Shown: one piece after another, positions 19,341 to 26,909 of the stretch | How the letters are laid out: every line of letters starts with the position of its first letter | Position numbering within the stretch: the stretch's first letter is position 1 | Source: Mesorhizobium wenxiniae | GTDB taxonomy: Bacteria > Pseudomonadota > Alphaproteobacteria > Rhizobiales > Rhizobiaceae | Direction of reading: 5' to 3' | Assembly: GCF_002284535.1 (NCBI RefSeq) | Contig: NZ_NPKH01000011.1 | Span: 385,115 to 449,114 of the forward strand | Length of the DNA: 64,000 nt | Made by a program: the position numbers and the translations under genes | The notes under the pieces: model-generated | Seen by the model: only the letters and a program-made list of their open reading frames with translations | The model's database searches: none | What the model was told of the DNA's origin: nothing

Positions 19341-20860
19341 ACGCGCTCACGGTCCAGCAGATTATGTCATCCCGCTTTCGGACCAGCGCCAACGCAGACG
19401 GGAAGACCAAAGCCCTTATGGAAGGGCTCGGCCTATCTACCAAGGCCAACGTCGCTCGCCTCGCTATCGGACGCTCGCTTTCAGGAGGACCGCTCTCCGA
19501 GGATGCGGTCGATGCCAAGGGGTTGGAAATCCCTGCCACATCTCTCTTCACGCAGAATGACGTAGCGACGTGGGTTGGACTGCTCGCCACCCATGCTGTC
19601 ATGCACGGCGGTACGCCTGTTGACAGCATGGATAGCTTCAGAGCGGCCATCCGGGGCCATTGGCATCGCGGCGCTACGCTGCTGATGAACGATTGGCAGG
19701 ACGTAAACGAGGATTATGACGCCTTCATCAGCATGTTGCTGAACAGGCGCGCCGACCTGCCGGCGACGAAATCAGAAATTCATGCCCGGCCGGGCGCGGA
19801 TGCCGCTCCGCCGGCGCCTTCCGAGGATATCTCCAAGCAGCTCGTCAAAGCGCTCGGCGACATCGGCGTCAACGCCGAAGTCAAAGGCGTTGTTCATGGT
19901 CCGCGCGTTTCGCGGTACCGCGTGCTACTGCGGGATGTAAATCAGCTCGACCGGCTGCGAAAAGGCCTCGAACGCCTCGCACTGGCGCTGAACCTTCAGA
20001 ACATGATGCCGACACTCGGACCTTCGGACGAGGCGCGCACCGTCGCGCTCGATATCCCGCGTCCACGGGTATCATGGATCAACGCAGGTCGACGGGAGCT
20101 AGAAGCAGCACTCAACAGTGTTCCCCGCAGCGAGTCGACGCTGGAGGTTTTCCCCGGTCAGGGCGTGACCGGGCGGGTCATTCACTTCGATCTGGCCGCC
20201 GCTCCGCATCTGCTGGTGGGCGGTGCGACCGGGCAGGGCAAGAGCGTGTGTATGCACGGGCTGATCGTTTCCCTGATCTCGCGGCACAGCCCCGATACGC
20301 TGCGGCTTTGCCTGATCGATCCCAAGCAGGTCGAGTTTCCGGTCTACAGTGGCAGCAAATACCTTTGGAACGATGACGTGGCGTCGGGAATCACGGAGGC
20401 CCGGACCGCGATAGACGCCCTCGTTGTGGAGATGGACAATCGCTATGCGCAGATGAAGGCGTTCGGCGTTAACAACGTCCTTGACGCGCGCCGCAAAGCG
20501 GGGGGCTTTCCGTTTATCGTCGCTTTCATCGACGAGTTGGCTGACCTTATCATCCAAGACCGCACGGTCGAATCAAAGATCGTGCGGCTTGCGCAGGCGG
20601 CCAGAGCCGCGGGCATCCATCTGGTGCTTGCCACACAGCGGCCGGACGCGAAGACCTTTAGCGGACTGATCCGCAGCAACATCCCCTCGCGCATCGCGCT
20701 CACGGTGCAGAAAAGTTCGGAGTCGCAAATCATTCTGGACGACACGGGCGCGCAGGACCTACTTGGCAGGGGCGATATGCTAATCAAGCGCCCTGGTGAG
20801 GAACTTGAACGCGGACATGGCTTCTACCTGTCGCTAATGGACGTGGAGGCCATGATTTGA
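19337..20860 (+). CDS. DndE-like domain fused to an FtsK/SpoIIIE translocase
   Basis: The 507-residue protein joins two modules. Residues 1-140 look like DndE: an SSRFRTSANADGKTKALMEG helix, KANVARLAIGRSLSGG, and a later HxxRGATLL-type helix in the position of DndE's C-terminal helix. Residues 160-260 match the FtsK alpha-like domain (VVHGPRVSRYRV, IPRPRVSWI), and 280-507 form the motor with Walker A GGATGQGKS (295-303), Walker B IDELADL (398-404) and ATQRPDA. There is no obvious gamma winged helix. Standard DndE is about 110 residues and separate. The fusion would tether the DNA-binding DndE unit to a DNA translocase. The N-terminal DndE call is from pattern comparison only. Confidence 0.82.
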   Translation: MNALTVQQIMSSRFRTSANADGKTKALMEGLGLSTKANVARLAIGRSLSGGPLSEDAVDAKGLEIPATSLFTQNDVATWVGLLATHAVMHGGTPVDSMDSFRAAIRGHWHRGATLLMNDWQDVNEDYDAFISMLLNRRADLPATKSEIHARPGADAAPPAPSEDISKQLVKALGDIGVNAEVKGVVHGPRVSRYRVLLRDVNQLDRLRKGLERLALALNLQNMMPTLGPSDEARTVALDIPRPRVSWINAGRRELEAALNSVPRSESTLEVFPGQGVTGRVIHFDLAAAPHLLVGGATGQGKSVCMHGLIVSLISRHSPDTLRLCLIDPKQVEFPVYSGSKYLWNDDVASGITEARTAIDALVVEMDNRYAQMKAFGVNNVLDARRKAGGFPFIVAFIDELADLIIQDRTVESKIVRLAQAARAAGIHLVLATQRPDAKTFSGLIRSNIPSRIALTVQKSSESQIILDDTGAQDLLGRGDMLIKRPGEELERGHGFYLSLMDVEAMI

Positions 20861-21123
20861 GCGCTTCTTCAGCAATGTCTTCTGAACCCATCGTCATCGA
20901 TACGCGCCGCCTCAATTGTCCGCTCCCGGTCATCCGGTCAAGGAGGGCGGCGAAGTCCCTTCCTGCCGGTGCGCAAATTCTGGTCGAATGCACAGACCCA
21001 CTGGCCAAGATAGATATTCCGCATTTTGCGACGGCAGACGGCCACCGGCTGGTTTCGTCCGGTGAAAACGGGAACGTTCTCTGGTTCCTGATCGAGCTGG
21101 GCGGCGGGAACGCTTCAGGGTGA
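20857..21123 (+). CDS. TusA-like sulfur carrier protein
   Basis: The 88-residue protein has the TusA/SirA/YeeD Cys-Pro-x-Pro motif, with Cys21 in RLNCPLPVIRSRRA, and the expected beta-alpha-beta continuation. TusA proteins accept persulfide sulfur from a desulfurase and pass it on. It overlaps the DndE-FtsK stop by 4 bp, so it is translated with the phosphorothioation genes. As the cluster lacks dndA, it may carry sulfur from a housekeeping desulfurase to DndC. That link is inference. Confidence 0.88.
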   Translation: MSASSAMSSEPIVIDTRRLNCPLPVIRSRRAAKSLPAGAQILVECTDPLAKIDIPHFATADGHRLVSSGENGNVLWFLIELGGGNASG

Positions 21124-21149
21124 CGATGGGCGGCGACAGCCGCCCATCG
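21124..21149 (+). terminator. perfect 11-bp hairpin after the dnd operon
   Basis: CGATGGGCGGC (21124-21134) pairs perfectly with GCCGCCCATCG (21139-21149) around GACA, directly after the TusA-like stop codon. No T-run follows, so it may block 3' exonucleases or act with Rho. The remaining gap to 21440, before the end of the oppositely oriented DndB-like gene, shows no supported gene. Confidence 0.6.
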
Positions 21150-21440
21150 AACCTGCATTCTGAAGGGGCGTATCGTCCGACTGAAAATGACGACCGTGCC
21201 GGACCTCGGAGCGTGTTTCACTGTGGCAGGACTTGTCGAGAGACTGCCGCACGCTTACGTGAGGCAATCAAAACGCATGCGAAGGCCGAAAGTCAGCCGC
21301 CCGTCCAACTGCGACCACCTTGGTTTCGGAGATTGCCGAATGGGTCCTCTTTGATTTCAGCACCGACATCGAGATGAACCCGGCACACCGCTAGTTCATC
21401 CTCCGACGATCACGCGCCGTTCATAGGACAGACGGCAACT

Positions 21441-22688
21441 TCAAGTCACAAAGGCCTGGCGATCCTCGTCTGCCAGGTCGGCCGGCAGACCAAGATTTGC
21501 CGCCAACACTTTGCGGATAAAGCTACGGCCGGAGCCAGAGGCGTTCTTGAACCTGTCCAGAGCGAAATTGACATGCGCCGCCGGACGCAGACGATTCTCG
21601 AATGCCTGTACCGAAACATCCTTTGCCATGTACGCCTCCATCCCTATCAGCCGCAAAATGTCGAACAGCGCCTGAACGCCGACAGTCTTTCTGATGAAAG
21701 AGTCCGGCGCGGCCGTTTTCCAGAAAAGGTTGTCAGCGGCGATTACGAAGTTAAGGACGATCGTATAGATCAGAAGGTCATTGCCTTCGACATACAGGGT
21801 CCGTAGGGGTGACTTGTCTGCGCGCACGCCTACGAGGCTGCGGCGCTCCCTGCGGGGTGTCAGCAGCAGATTGGAGTCGCGCTTCGAGTTCGTAGATATC
21901 AGCCGCAATATGCCCTGTACGACAACAGCGGTTGAAACTTTCCAGGGGGAGCCTGCAAGGGCTTTGACCGACGCGAAGTCGTTCTCGGGAGCGACCACGA
22001 TCCTGTCGTTCAATGGCGACGCAGGGTCTGCCCCCAACCGGCGCGTCATGAATACCGCAAGCTTGTCCGGGCTCCAGAACGATGCCGGTTCGTCTTCGAC
22101 ATTGTAGCCGAAGAGTTCATACGTAAGGCTCTTGTCGACAGGCTTTTGCGTGGAGTTGATGGTCGCGAACAGCTGCGCCTGGATGGGCTTGGGAAGATCT
22201 AGGTAGACAGCGCACAGCAGCTCCGCGTCCCTCCGCTCGCTCGTAGAACGAGCAAACGCGAACAGCCGATGCTGGCCATCGATCACAGCAGCGAGCTTCT
22301 CTGCCGACGGTATGGTCAAACGCAGGCACCCGTCCGCCCCCTCTTCCACCCGCCATCTTTTGGTTTCCTGTTCGGCTTCCTTGTTCTCGTCCTCGGGGTC
22401 ACCCTCGATGTAGCCATCGGGACGGTAGTTGGCGGCCAGGATGATAGAGTTCGGGAATGCTGAATCGGAGCGGCCGATATATTCCGCAATGGCGTCCAGC
22501 CTTTTAGGCTGTTGCAGCCTTTGCGTGCCGTCCACTTCGTAGGTGTCGGTGCCCGGCCGCCGCTCCGCGACCAGCAGGTCGGTGAAAGCGACCTCGAGAA
22601 GCGTACGCGCCGTGAGCACAGTTGCGAAAAACGCGCCCATCGGCTGATCGACGCGCATAGCGGGCACTGTCAAAGGGTACGTTGTCAT
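21441..22688 (-). CDS. DGQHR-domain protein, DndB-like
   Basis: The 415-residue protein has the DGQHR motif at residues 137-141 and the following RLFAF, plus FATINSTQKPVDKSL, typical of DGQHR/DndB proteins. DndB is a transcriptional regulator of dnd clusters and affects modification density. It is encoded convergently to dndCDE rather than heading the operon. The start at 22688 has a GGGGAAGAG ribosome site, better than an upstream ATG at 22727. It lies 10 bp downstream of a membrane-protein gene on the same strand. Confidence 0.83.
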   Translation of the reverse strand: MTTYPLTVPAMRVDQPMGAFFATVLTARTLLEVAFTDLLVAERRPGTDTYEVDGTQRLQQPKRLDAIAEYIGRSDSAFPNSIILAANYRPDGYIEGDPEDENKEAEQETKRWRVEEGADGCLRLTIPSAEKLAAVIDGQHRLFAFARSTSERRDAELLCAVYLDLPKPIQAQLFATINSTQKPVDKSLTYELFGYNVEDEPASFWSPDKLAVFMTRRLGADPASPLNDRIVVAPENDFASVKALAGSPWKVSTAVVVQGILRLISTNSKRDSNLLLTPRRERRSLVGVRADKSPLRTLYVEGNDLLIYTIVLNFVIAADNLFWKTAAPDSFIRKTVGVQALFDILRLIGMEAYMAKDVSVQAFENRLRPAAHVNFALDRFKNASGSGRSFIRKVLAANLGLPADLADEDRQAFVT

Positions 22689-22698
22689 CGCTCTTCCC

Positions 22699-23229
22699 CT
22701 AAGCCTTGATGCCGTTAAGGTCGCCATCGAGCTTTGCTTTCACGTCGCCGCCTACAGAATCGTCGGGGCGGATCGTATCCTCGAAAATTGGGTCAAGCCC
22801 GTTGGCTACCCACCACGTAAGGACAGCAAGGAGACAAAAGAGGATGCCGGTGATTATTGACCACTTATCCGGGATGCTGAAGATATTTGCGATAAGTGTA
22901 AAGGTCACAACAAAACACAATACGAGCGACCCGAGGCCAGCCATCCGAATCGGTGAGTTGTCCTTGTCCAAAACCAATTGCACCGCCGAGGCGCCCATGA
23001 TTGCCGGAAAAACAGTAAACAGGGCGAGCTTGACGCCGTCCACATTGTGCGCGGGCGAATTCGTCATGCGAAACCATTCGATGTAGATCGGAAGTCCGCC
23101 CAGCGAGAAGATCGCCAGAACAAGGTACGTCCAGAAATTCACCTGACCTATCGGCTTCACGAAGCGCCGCTTCGCCTCCCGGCCCAGAAATACGAATCCG
23201 TTTAAGCCGCTATAGTGCGTGCCGTTCAT
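22699..23229 (-). CDS. four-helix membrane protein beside the DndB-like gene
   Basis: The 176-residue protein has four hydrophobic segments (about residues 32-52, 65-85, 95-115 and 120-142). The N- and C-terminal tails are soluble; the C-terminal one is acidic. It starts at ATG 23229 behind a strong GGGGGAGGGT ribosome site and is read 10 bp ahead of the DndB-like gene. No family was recognised. Its pairing with DndB suggests a role in the island, perhaps as an effector or sensor, but this is context only. Confidence 0.68.
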   Translation of the reverse strand: MNGTHYSGLNGFVFLGREAKRRFVKPIGQVNFWTYLVLAIFSLGGLPIYIEWFRMTNSPAHNVDGVKLALFTVFPAIMGASAVQLVLDKDNSPIRMAGLGSLVLCFVVTFTLIANIFSIPDKWSIITGILFCLLAVLTWWVANGLDPIFEDTIRPDDSVGGDVKAKLDGDLNGIKA

Positions 23230-23485
23230 TACCCTCCCCCACCGCCGGACCATCAAAGGTTGCTTAGGTCCATTCCATGAACGAATAGTTGAAAAGTGGT
23301 CAGGGAGGAAGCATTTCCTGGTCCATGATCGCCTAACGGCCGAACCGCCGATCAATTGCAAAAAACCGAGAGTTCGCTCACGCGCCCATGCGGCTGCAGG
23401 TTGATCACTGGCCATTTTCTCCATTCAGAGAATGGGGATCCTCATCTCTAAGGACGGGATGAGGCGAATGCTGCCGAGAGCGCCA

Positions 23486-23590
23486 TTACCAGGCAGTATA
23501 GAGGATTGCCAATTTGAATGCGGGCTCTCGCAGCATGGCGTAGTAACGTTCCTCGGCTTCGGACGGGGGATGTTGCCGATGCGCCAGAGG
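23486..23590 (-). pseudogene. C-terminal remnant of an IS3-type transposase
   Basis: Read on the minus strand, the segment gives IGNIPP followed, after a one-base frameshift, by PSEAEERYYAMLREPA. This is the usual end of IS3-family OrfB transposases (pattern IGN-x-PPxEAExxYY). Only about 35 codons are left. The surrounding 23230-23674 has no intact gene. Confidence 0.5.
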
Positions 23591-23674
23591 GCGACTTGGC
23601 GTCACCGCTCTTGACCGCCAGGCGCGTGCGATACACGTAACGATATGGGCTGATTCAGACGGACCATCGGGTGA

Positions 23675-24044
23675 AGTGGCGAACCAGGCGATTATCTTTC
23701 CCGTGACGCCCCCGACGACGAGGGCGAGATCGCGATCCGCCTTGTCATCGAAGGCCCGAACCGCGGCGAGCTCCTCATCGCGAACAAGGGTCGTCCGTTC
23801 ACGAGGTGATCCGCAACATCGCGACGAGTGACAAGGAGATCGGCGAAGGCATCGGTAACAAGGGCCTGGGTTTCCGCAGCGTCGAGGCACTGACGGATGA
23901 TGTCCACATCTTCTCGGTTGGGTGTCACGCACCCGCCCGCGAGTTCGACGGCTACTGCTCCGCTTCGCCGCGGCCTACGAGATAGCGAACCGATGGTCCG
24001 GAACCCGATCGGCCTCGAATGATTTGTTCGTAGTTAGATCTTGA
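23675..24044 (+). pseudogene. fragment of a sacsin-type GHKL ATPase
   Basis: Three adjacent frames give one continuous family pattern. First comes IRLVIEGPNRGELLIANKG-RPFT (to 23804), then VIRNIATSDKEIGEGIGNKG and LGFRSVEALTDDVHIFS (frame starting 23806), then RFAAAYEIANRW (frame starting 23961). The NKG and GxGNKGLGFRSV elements are GHKL ATP-binding motifs as in sacsin-N-terminal-like proteins. One base seems missing near 23804 and one near 23959. Both ends of the original gene are absent. Such ATPases occur in defence loci; this copy is dead. Confidence 0.7.
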
Positions 24045-24057
24045 AGGAGAGACCCCA

Positions 24058-24291
24058 TTGCCCGCACCTGACGAAATGGATGTCGTCCTCGAAAAGCTGC
24101 CTTTGAGGATCGGCGCCTACGTGCCCGACGACTTGCTGGAGGACTGGTTCGCGCCGGGAACGGGCATGAACCCGGTCAGCAAGGAAGCACTGGCGGCCGC
24201 CAAGACTTACGGATGGCGCTTCGAATGCGAGTTCAAATACTACCCCGAAAGGATGGAGGGCGTGTTCTGGAAGTGGGTGCCGGCGATCTGA
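24058..24291 (+). CDS. hypothetical small protein
   Basis: The 77-residue protein starts with TTG at 24058, preceded at a normal distance by AAGGAG (24044-24049). It contains ADYVPDDLLEDWFAPG-like acidic/aromatic segments (about residues 20-35) and ends in FKYYPERMEGVFWKW. No family was recognised. It lies just right of the degraded island end, on the chromosomal side. Confidence 0.5.
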   Translation: MPAPDEMDVVLEKLPLRIGAYVPDDLLEDWFAPGTGMNPVSKEALAAAKTYGWRFECEFKYYPERMEGVFWKWVPAI

Positions 24292-24368
24292 TCCGCGCAA
24301 TTGCCATCGGCCCCTTGGCGCTTCAGTGATCGAGGGTGCCGCGAAACGTGATCGCTGTCTTGATCGCC

Positions 24369-24680
24369 TCAGCCGCCGCCTGTCGGCGTCGTCACCTTTC
24401 CGGTTCCGCCGCATTCGGGGCAGGTGCGGCCGTCGATCATGCCTGTCCCGGCGCAGCGGTGACACATATGCTCGCCAGCGCCAGGAATGCCTGGCGGGAC
24501 TTCGTCCACATTGGTTTCCCCAAGTTGCTCGGGTTTGCCTTGCAGCTTGCCTCGCAACCGGGCGGCGGTCTCGTCGACTTCAAGCGGCCGGCTGCTGTCG
24601 TCCGGTTCGCCGGATTGGCCTATGGTTTCGTTGCGCGGCCGGGCGTTGGTGCCTGTCGTTATCTTCGCTTTCTGAGCCAT
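24369..24680 (-). CDS. small protein with DnaJ-type CxxCxGxG zinc motif
   Basis: The 103-residue protein has a low-complexity N-terminal half. Its C-terminal half (about 72-97) carries CHRCAGTGMI and CPECGGTGK, a pair of CxxCxGxG repeats as in the DnaJ zinc domain. It has no J domain and no hydrophobic segment. Such short proteins are usually annotated only as zinc-finger or molecular-chaperone-like. A 210-bp gap follows to the MarR gene with nothing obvious in it. Confidence 0.7.
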   Translation of the reverse strand: MAQKAKITTGTNARPRNETIGQSGEPDDSSRPLEVDETAARLRGKLQGKPEQLGETNVDEVPPGIPGAGEHMCHRCAGTGMIDGRTCPECGGTGKVTTPTGGG

Positions 24681-24890
24681 TGCGGTACTCTTTGCAAATT
24701 GCAGGTGCAGCTCTCAGCTCCTGCGGTTCGAACGCCTCAGTTCCGCAGAGGTTCCGGTCGACAACTGTTCGCCGACGGGCCCGGACGAACGTGGCAACAG
24801 CCAAGCGCATCCAGGCTGAAACGGCACGAGGCCGGGGAGGCGCTCAAGCAGGATTCCCATCAATGGCGCGGCGCCGCTTTTGCGCCAGCG

Positions 24891-25394
24891 CTACGACAGC
24901 TGCTCCGACCGCACTTTCACATCGTCGCTCAGCTGCCGCACGATCCCGGCGGTCTTGCGGATGTCCGCTTCGTCGAGAGCGACGCCCATGGTCGAGGCGA
25001 TCGCCAAGAGCTGAGCGTTCAGCTCGCCGTAGCGCGCGGCGCCTTTGGGCGTCAGCTGCACGAGCTTCGAGCGCCGGTGCTTCGGATTGTCGATGAATTC
25101 GACCAGCCCCTCGGCCGCAAGCTCATCCGCCAGCCGCTGCATGCGCTGACGGCTGGTGGGCCGCATCTGGGCGATCTGCGGCACGGTGAGCGGGCCAAGC
25201 AGCGCCAGACTTCGCATGAAGCCGAACGCACCGCCGCCCCAACTGGTGATGAGCCCTGTCTTCTGGCCGAGAGCCCGTATCCTGAAGAAGCACTGGGCCA
25301 CTTCGAGCATCAGCTCGGCGATCGCCTCGGCCTTGCCGTCAACGATGGGATCCGCCCCTCGGACCACCTCAGTCCCGTGTCGTGCCGACGCCAT
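24891..25394 (-). CDS. MarR-family transcriptional regulator
   Basis: The 167-residue winged-helix protein has the MarR pattern: an N-terminal dimer helix, then SLALLGPLTVPQIAQMRPTS with recognition helix RQRMQRLADELAAEGLV, and the wing EFIDNPKHRRSKLVQLTPKG. The start at 25394 has AGGAGGA upstream; a TTG at 25421 would add nine residues. It is divergent to an isoprenylcysteine methyltransferase gene and two matching palindromes lie between them, so it probably represses both. Confidence 0.9.
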   Translation of the reverse strand: MASARHGTEVVRGADPIVDGKAEAIAELMLEVAQCFFRIRALGQKTGLITSWGGGAFGFMRSLALLGPLTVPQIAQMRPTSRQRMQRLADELAAEGLVEFIDNPKHRRSKLVQLTPKGAARYGELNAQLLAIASTMGVALDEADIRKTAGIVRQLSDDVKVRSEQLS

Positions 25395-25430
25395 CGCTTC
25401 CGTTCCTCCTGTCTGTGCCAAGTTCTGCGA

Positions 25431-25476
25431 TTGACACCGCTGTTGTCAACTTCTAGAATGACACCTTGATTGTCAT
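25431..25476. promoter_or_regulatory. twin MarR operator sites
   Basis: Two palindromes with the same layout lie in the divergent promoter: TTGACA-N7-TGTCAA (25431-25449) and ATGACA-N7-TGTCAT (25458-25476). Both share the core TGACA-N7-TGTCA, and their centres are 27 bp apart. This is the expected arrangement for a MarR dimer pair that controls its own gene and the divergent gene. Confidence 0.7.
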
Positions 25477-25525
25477 CTCTAGGGGCTATGGGCTTCATAG
25501 CCCTCCAGCATCTGCGGGAGCAGAC

Positions 25526-26008
25526 ATGGAAATGGCTGGGCAAACCGACAGCGGAACCGCAGGCGTCATCGCGAGACCGCCGCTGCTCTTTCTTGCTGCT
25601 TTCCTGATTGGCTTCGTGCTGGATCGCCTGCTGCGCTTGCCGTTCCCGATTCCGGGGCTGGTCACCTGGATCATCGGCGGCTCGCTGATCGCGATCGGTT
25701 TTGCGCTTTTCGCAGCGGGCATTCGCAATTTCATGCGCGCGGAGACGCCGGTGCCCACGAATGAGCCGACGCGCGTGCTGGTGACGACCGGCATCCACGG
25801 CTGGACGCGCAATCCGATCTATCTTGGCATGTTCCTCATCTATGGCGGCATCGGCGTGGCCGCGCAGAATATTTGGATCCTTGTCCTGACGCTGCCGCTT
25901 GCGATCCTGATCCGCTACGGCGTCGTCGCCCGCGAGGAGGCCTACCTCGAGCGGCGGTTCGGCGATGCCTATCGCGACTACAAGCAAAGCGTGCGGCGGT
26001 GGCTCTGA
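25526..26008 (+). CDS. isoprenylcysteine carboxylmethyltransferase-family membrane protein
   Basis: The 160-residue membrane protein has hydrophobic segments at about 14-34, 42-64 and 95-123. The conserved C-terminal pattern follows: TTGIHGWTRNPIYLGM and EEAYLERRFGDAYRDY, as in ICMT/PEMT-like methyltransferases. Its bacterial substrate is not known. It is divergent from the MarR gene. The start at 25526 has GGGAG upstream. Confidence 0.85.
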   Translation: MEMAGQTDSGTAGVIARPPLLFLAAFLIGFVLDRLLRLPFPIPGLVTWIIGGSLIAIGFALFAAGIRNFMRAETPVPTNEPTRVLVTTGIHGWTRNPIYLGMFLIYGGIGVAAQNIWILVLTLPLAILIRYGVVAREEAYLERRFGDAYRDYKQSVRRWL

Positions 26009-26111
26009 CGTCGCAGGAAAGCCGATCGCGTGCTCTGATCCCAAAATCATGCCGAGCTGGTACTATTTTGTCGGCTGACGACGATCCAGAACCAACGCTT
26101 AGGGATTTCAA

Positions 26112-26909
26112 ATGAAACTCGGCTTCATCGGCACAGGCGCGCTCACAGCCGCGATTGTCACCGGACTTAAATCCGCCGCGGACAATTCCGTAACGGTGCT
26201 CCTGTCGCCCCGTAATCAAGAAATCGCTGCCAGCCTGGCGCTTCGCTACCGCGATGTACGCGTTGCACCGGATAATCAGGCCGTCCTCGACAGTTGCGAT
26301 ACTGTCATGCTGGCGGTTTGGCCGCAGATTGCGCATGAGGTGCTTACAGGATTGCGGTTTCGTCGGGACCATCACGTCGTAAGCTTGATCGCCACCCTGT
26401 CGCGGGAGGAAATAGCCACGTTGATCGCTCCTGTGGAGCACGTGACGAAAGCTCTTCCCATGCCGATGATCGCTCACAGGCAGGGGGCGACAATCATCTG
26501 CCCGCCCGATCGGCGCATGGCGGCGTTTTTCGGCCGGCTGGGAAAGGTGATCGAGGTCGATGATCCGAGCGAGTTCGACGCGCTGAGCGTCGTCACCGCG
26601 TCATTTGCCAGCTATTTCAAATATCTCGATACGATCCATGGCTGGCTGAAAGAGCATGGCGTCGCCGACGCGCAAGCGCGCGACTATATCGTCACCATTT
26701 TCAAAGCGCTGGCAAACGCACCGGAGACGACGCCGGATACGGGCTTCATGGATCTGGCGCAAGACTATGCAACACGCGGCGGGCTCAACGAACAGATTTT
26801 GCGCGAGCTCACGGCACGGAATGTCTTCGATGCCTTCGCAGAAAGCCTGGATGGCGTGCATCGGCGTATCTCGGCAGGAGCAGCGCCACGCATTGGTCCT
26901 CAATCGTGA
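26112..26909 (+). CDS. pyrroline-5-carboxylate reductase-like protein (ProC family)
   Basis: The 265-residue NAD(P)-binding protein begins MKLGFIGTGALTAAIVTGL, the ProC Rossmann motif. LAVWPQIAHEVL and the C-terminal ITxxxGSYF-like helices correspond to the ProC dimer domain. Standard ProC is about 270 residues with a strongly conserved TVxGSAK-type segment that is not clear here, so it is a divergent paralogue. It overlaps the hydroxyacid dehydrogenase gene by 4 bp. An amino-acid oxidation role in this gene set is inferred. Confidence 0.78.
   Translation: MKLGFIGTGALTAAIVTGLKSAADNSVTVLLSPRNQEIAASLALRYRDVRVAPDNQAVLDSCDTVMLAVWPQIAHEVLTGLRFRRDHHVVSLIATLSREEIATLIAPVEHVTKALPMPMIAHRQGATIICPPDRRMAAFFGRLGKVIEVDDPSEFDALSVVTASFASYFKYLDTIHGWLKEHGVADAQARDYIVTIFKALANAPETTPDTGFMDLAQDYATRGGLNEQILRELTARNVFDAFAESLDGVHRRISAGAAPRIGPQS

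Noticed and set aside
21120..21377. 85-residue frame after the TusA-like gene
   Set aside because: Begins in a perfect terminator-like hairpin and shows no domain pattern.
15484..24300. Duplicated tRNA 3' end as att site of the Dnd island
   Set aside because: No copy of the tRNA-Arg T-arm/acceptor end was found near the island's right end; CGGGTGCG in inverted form near 23924 is only 8 bp and is chance-level.
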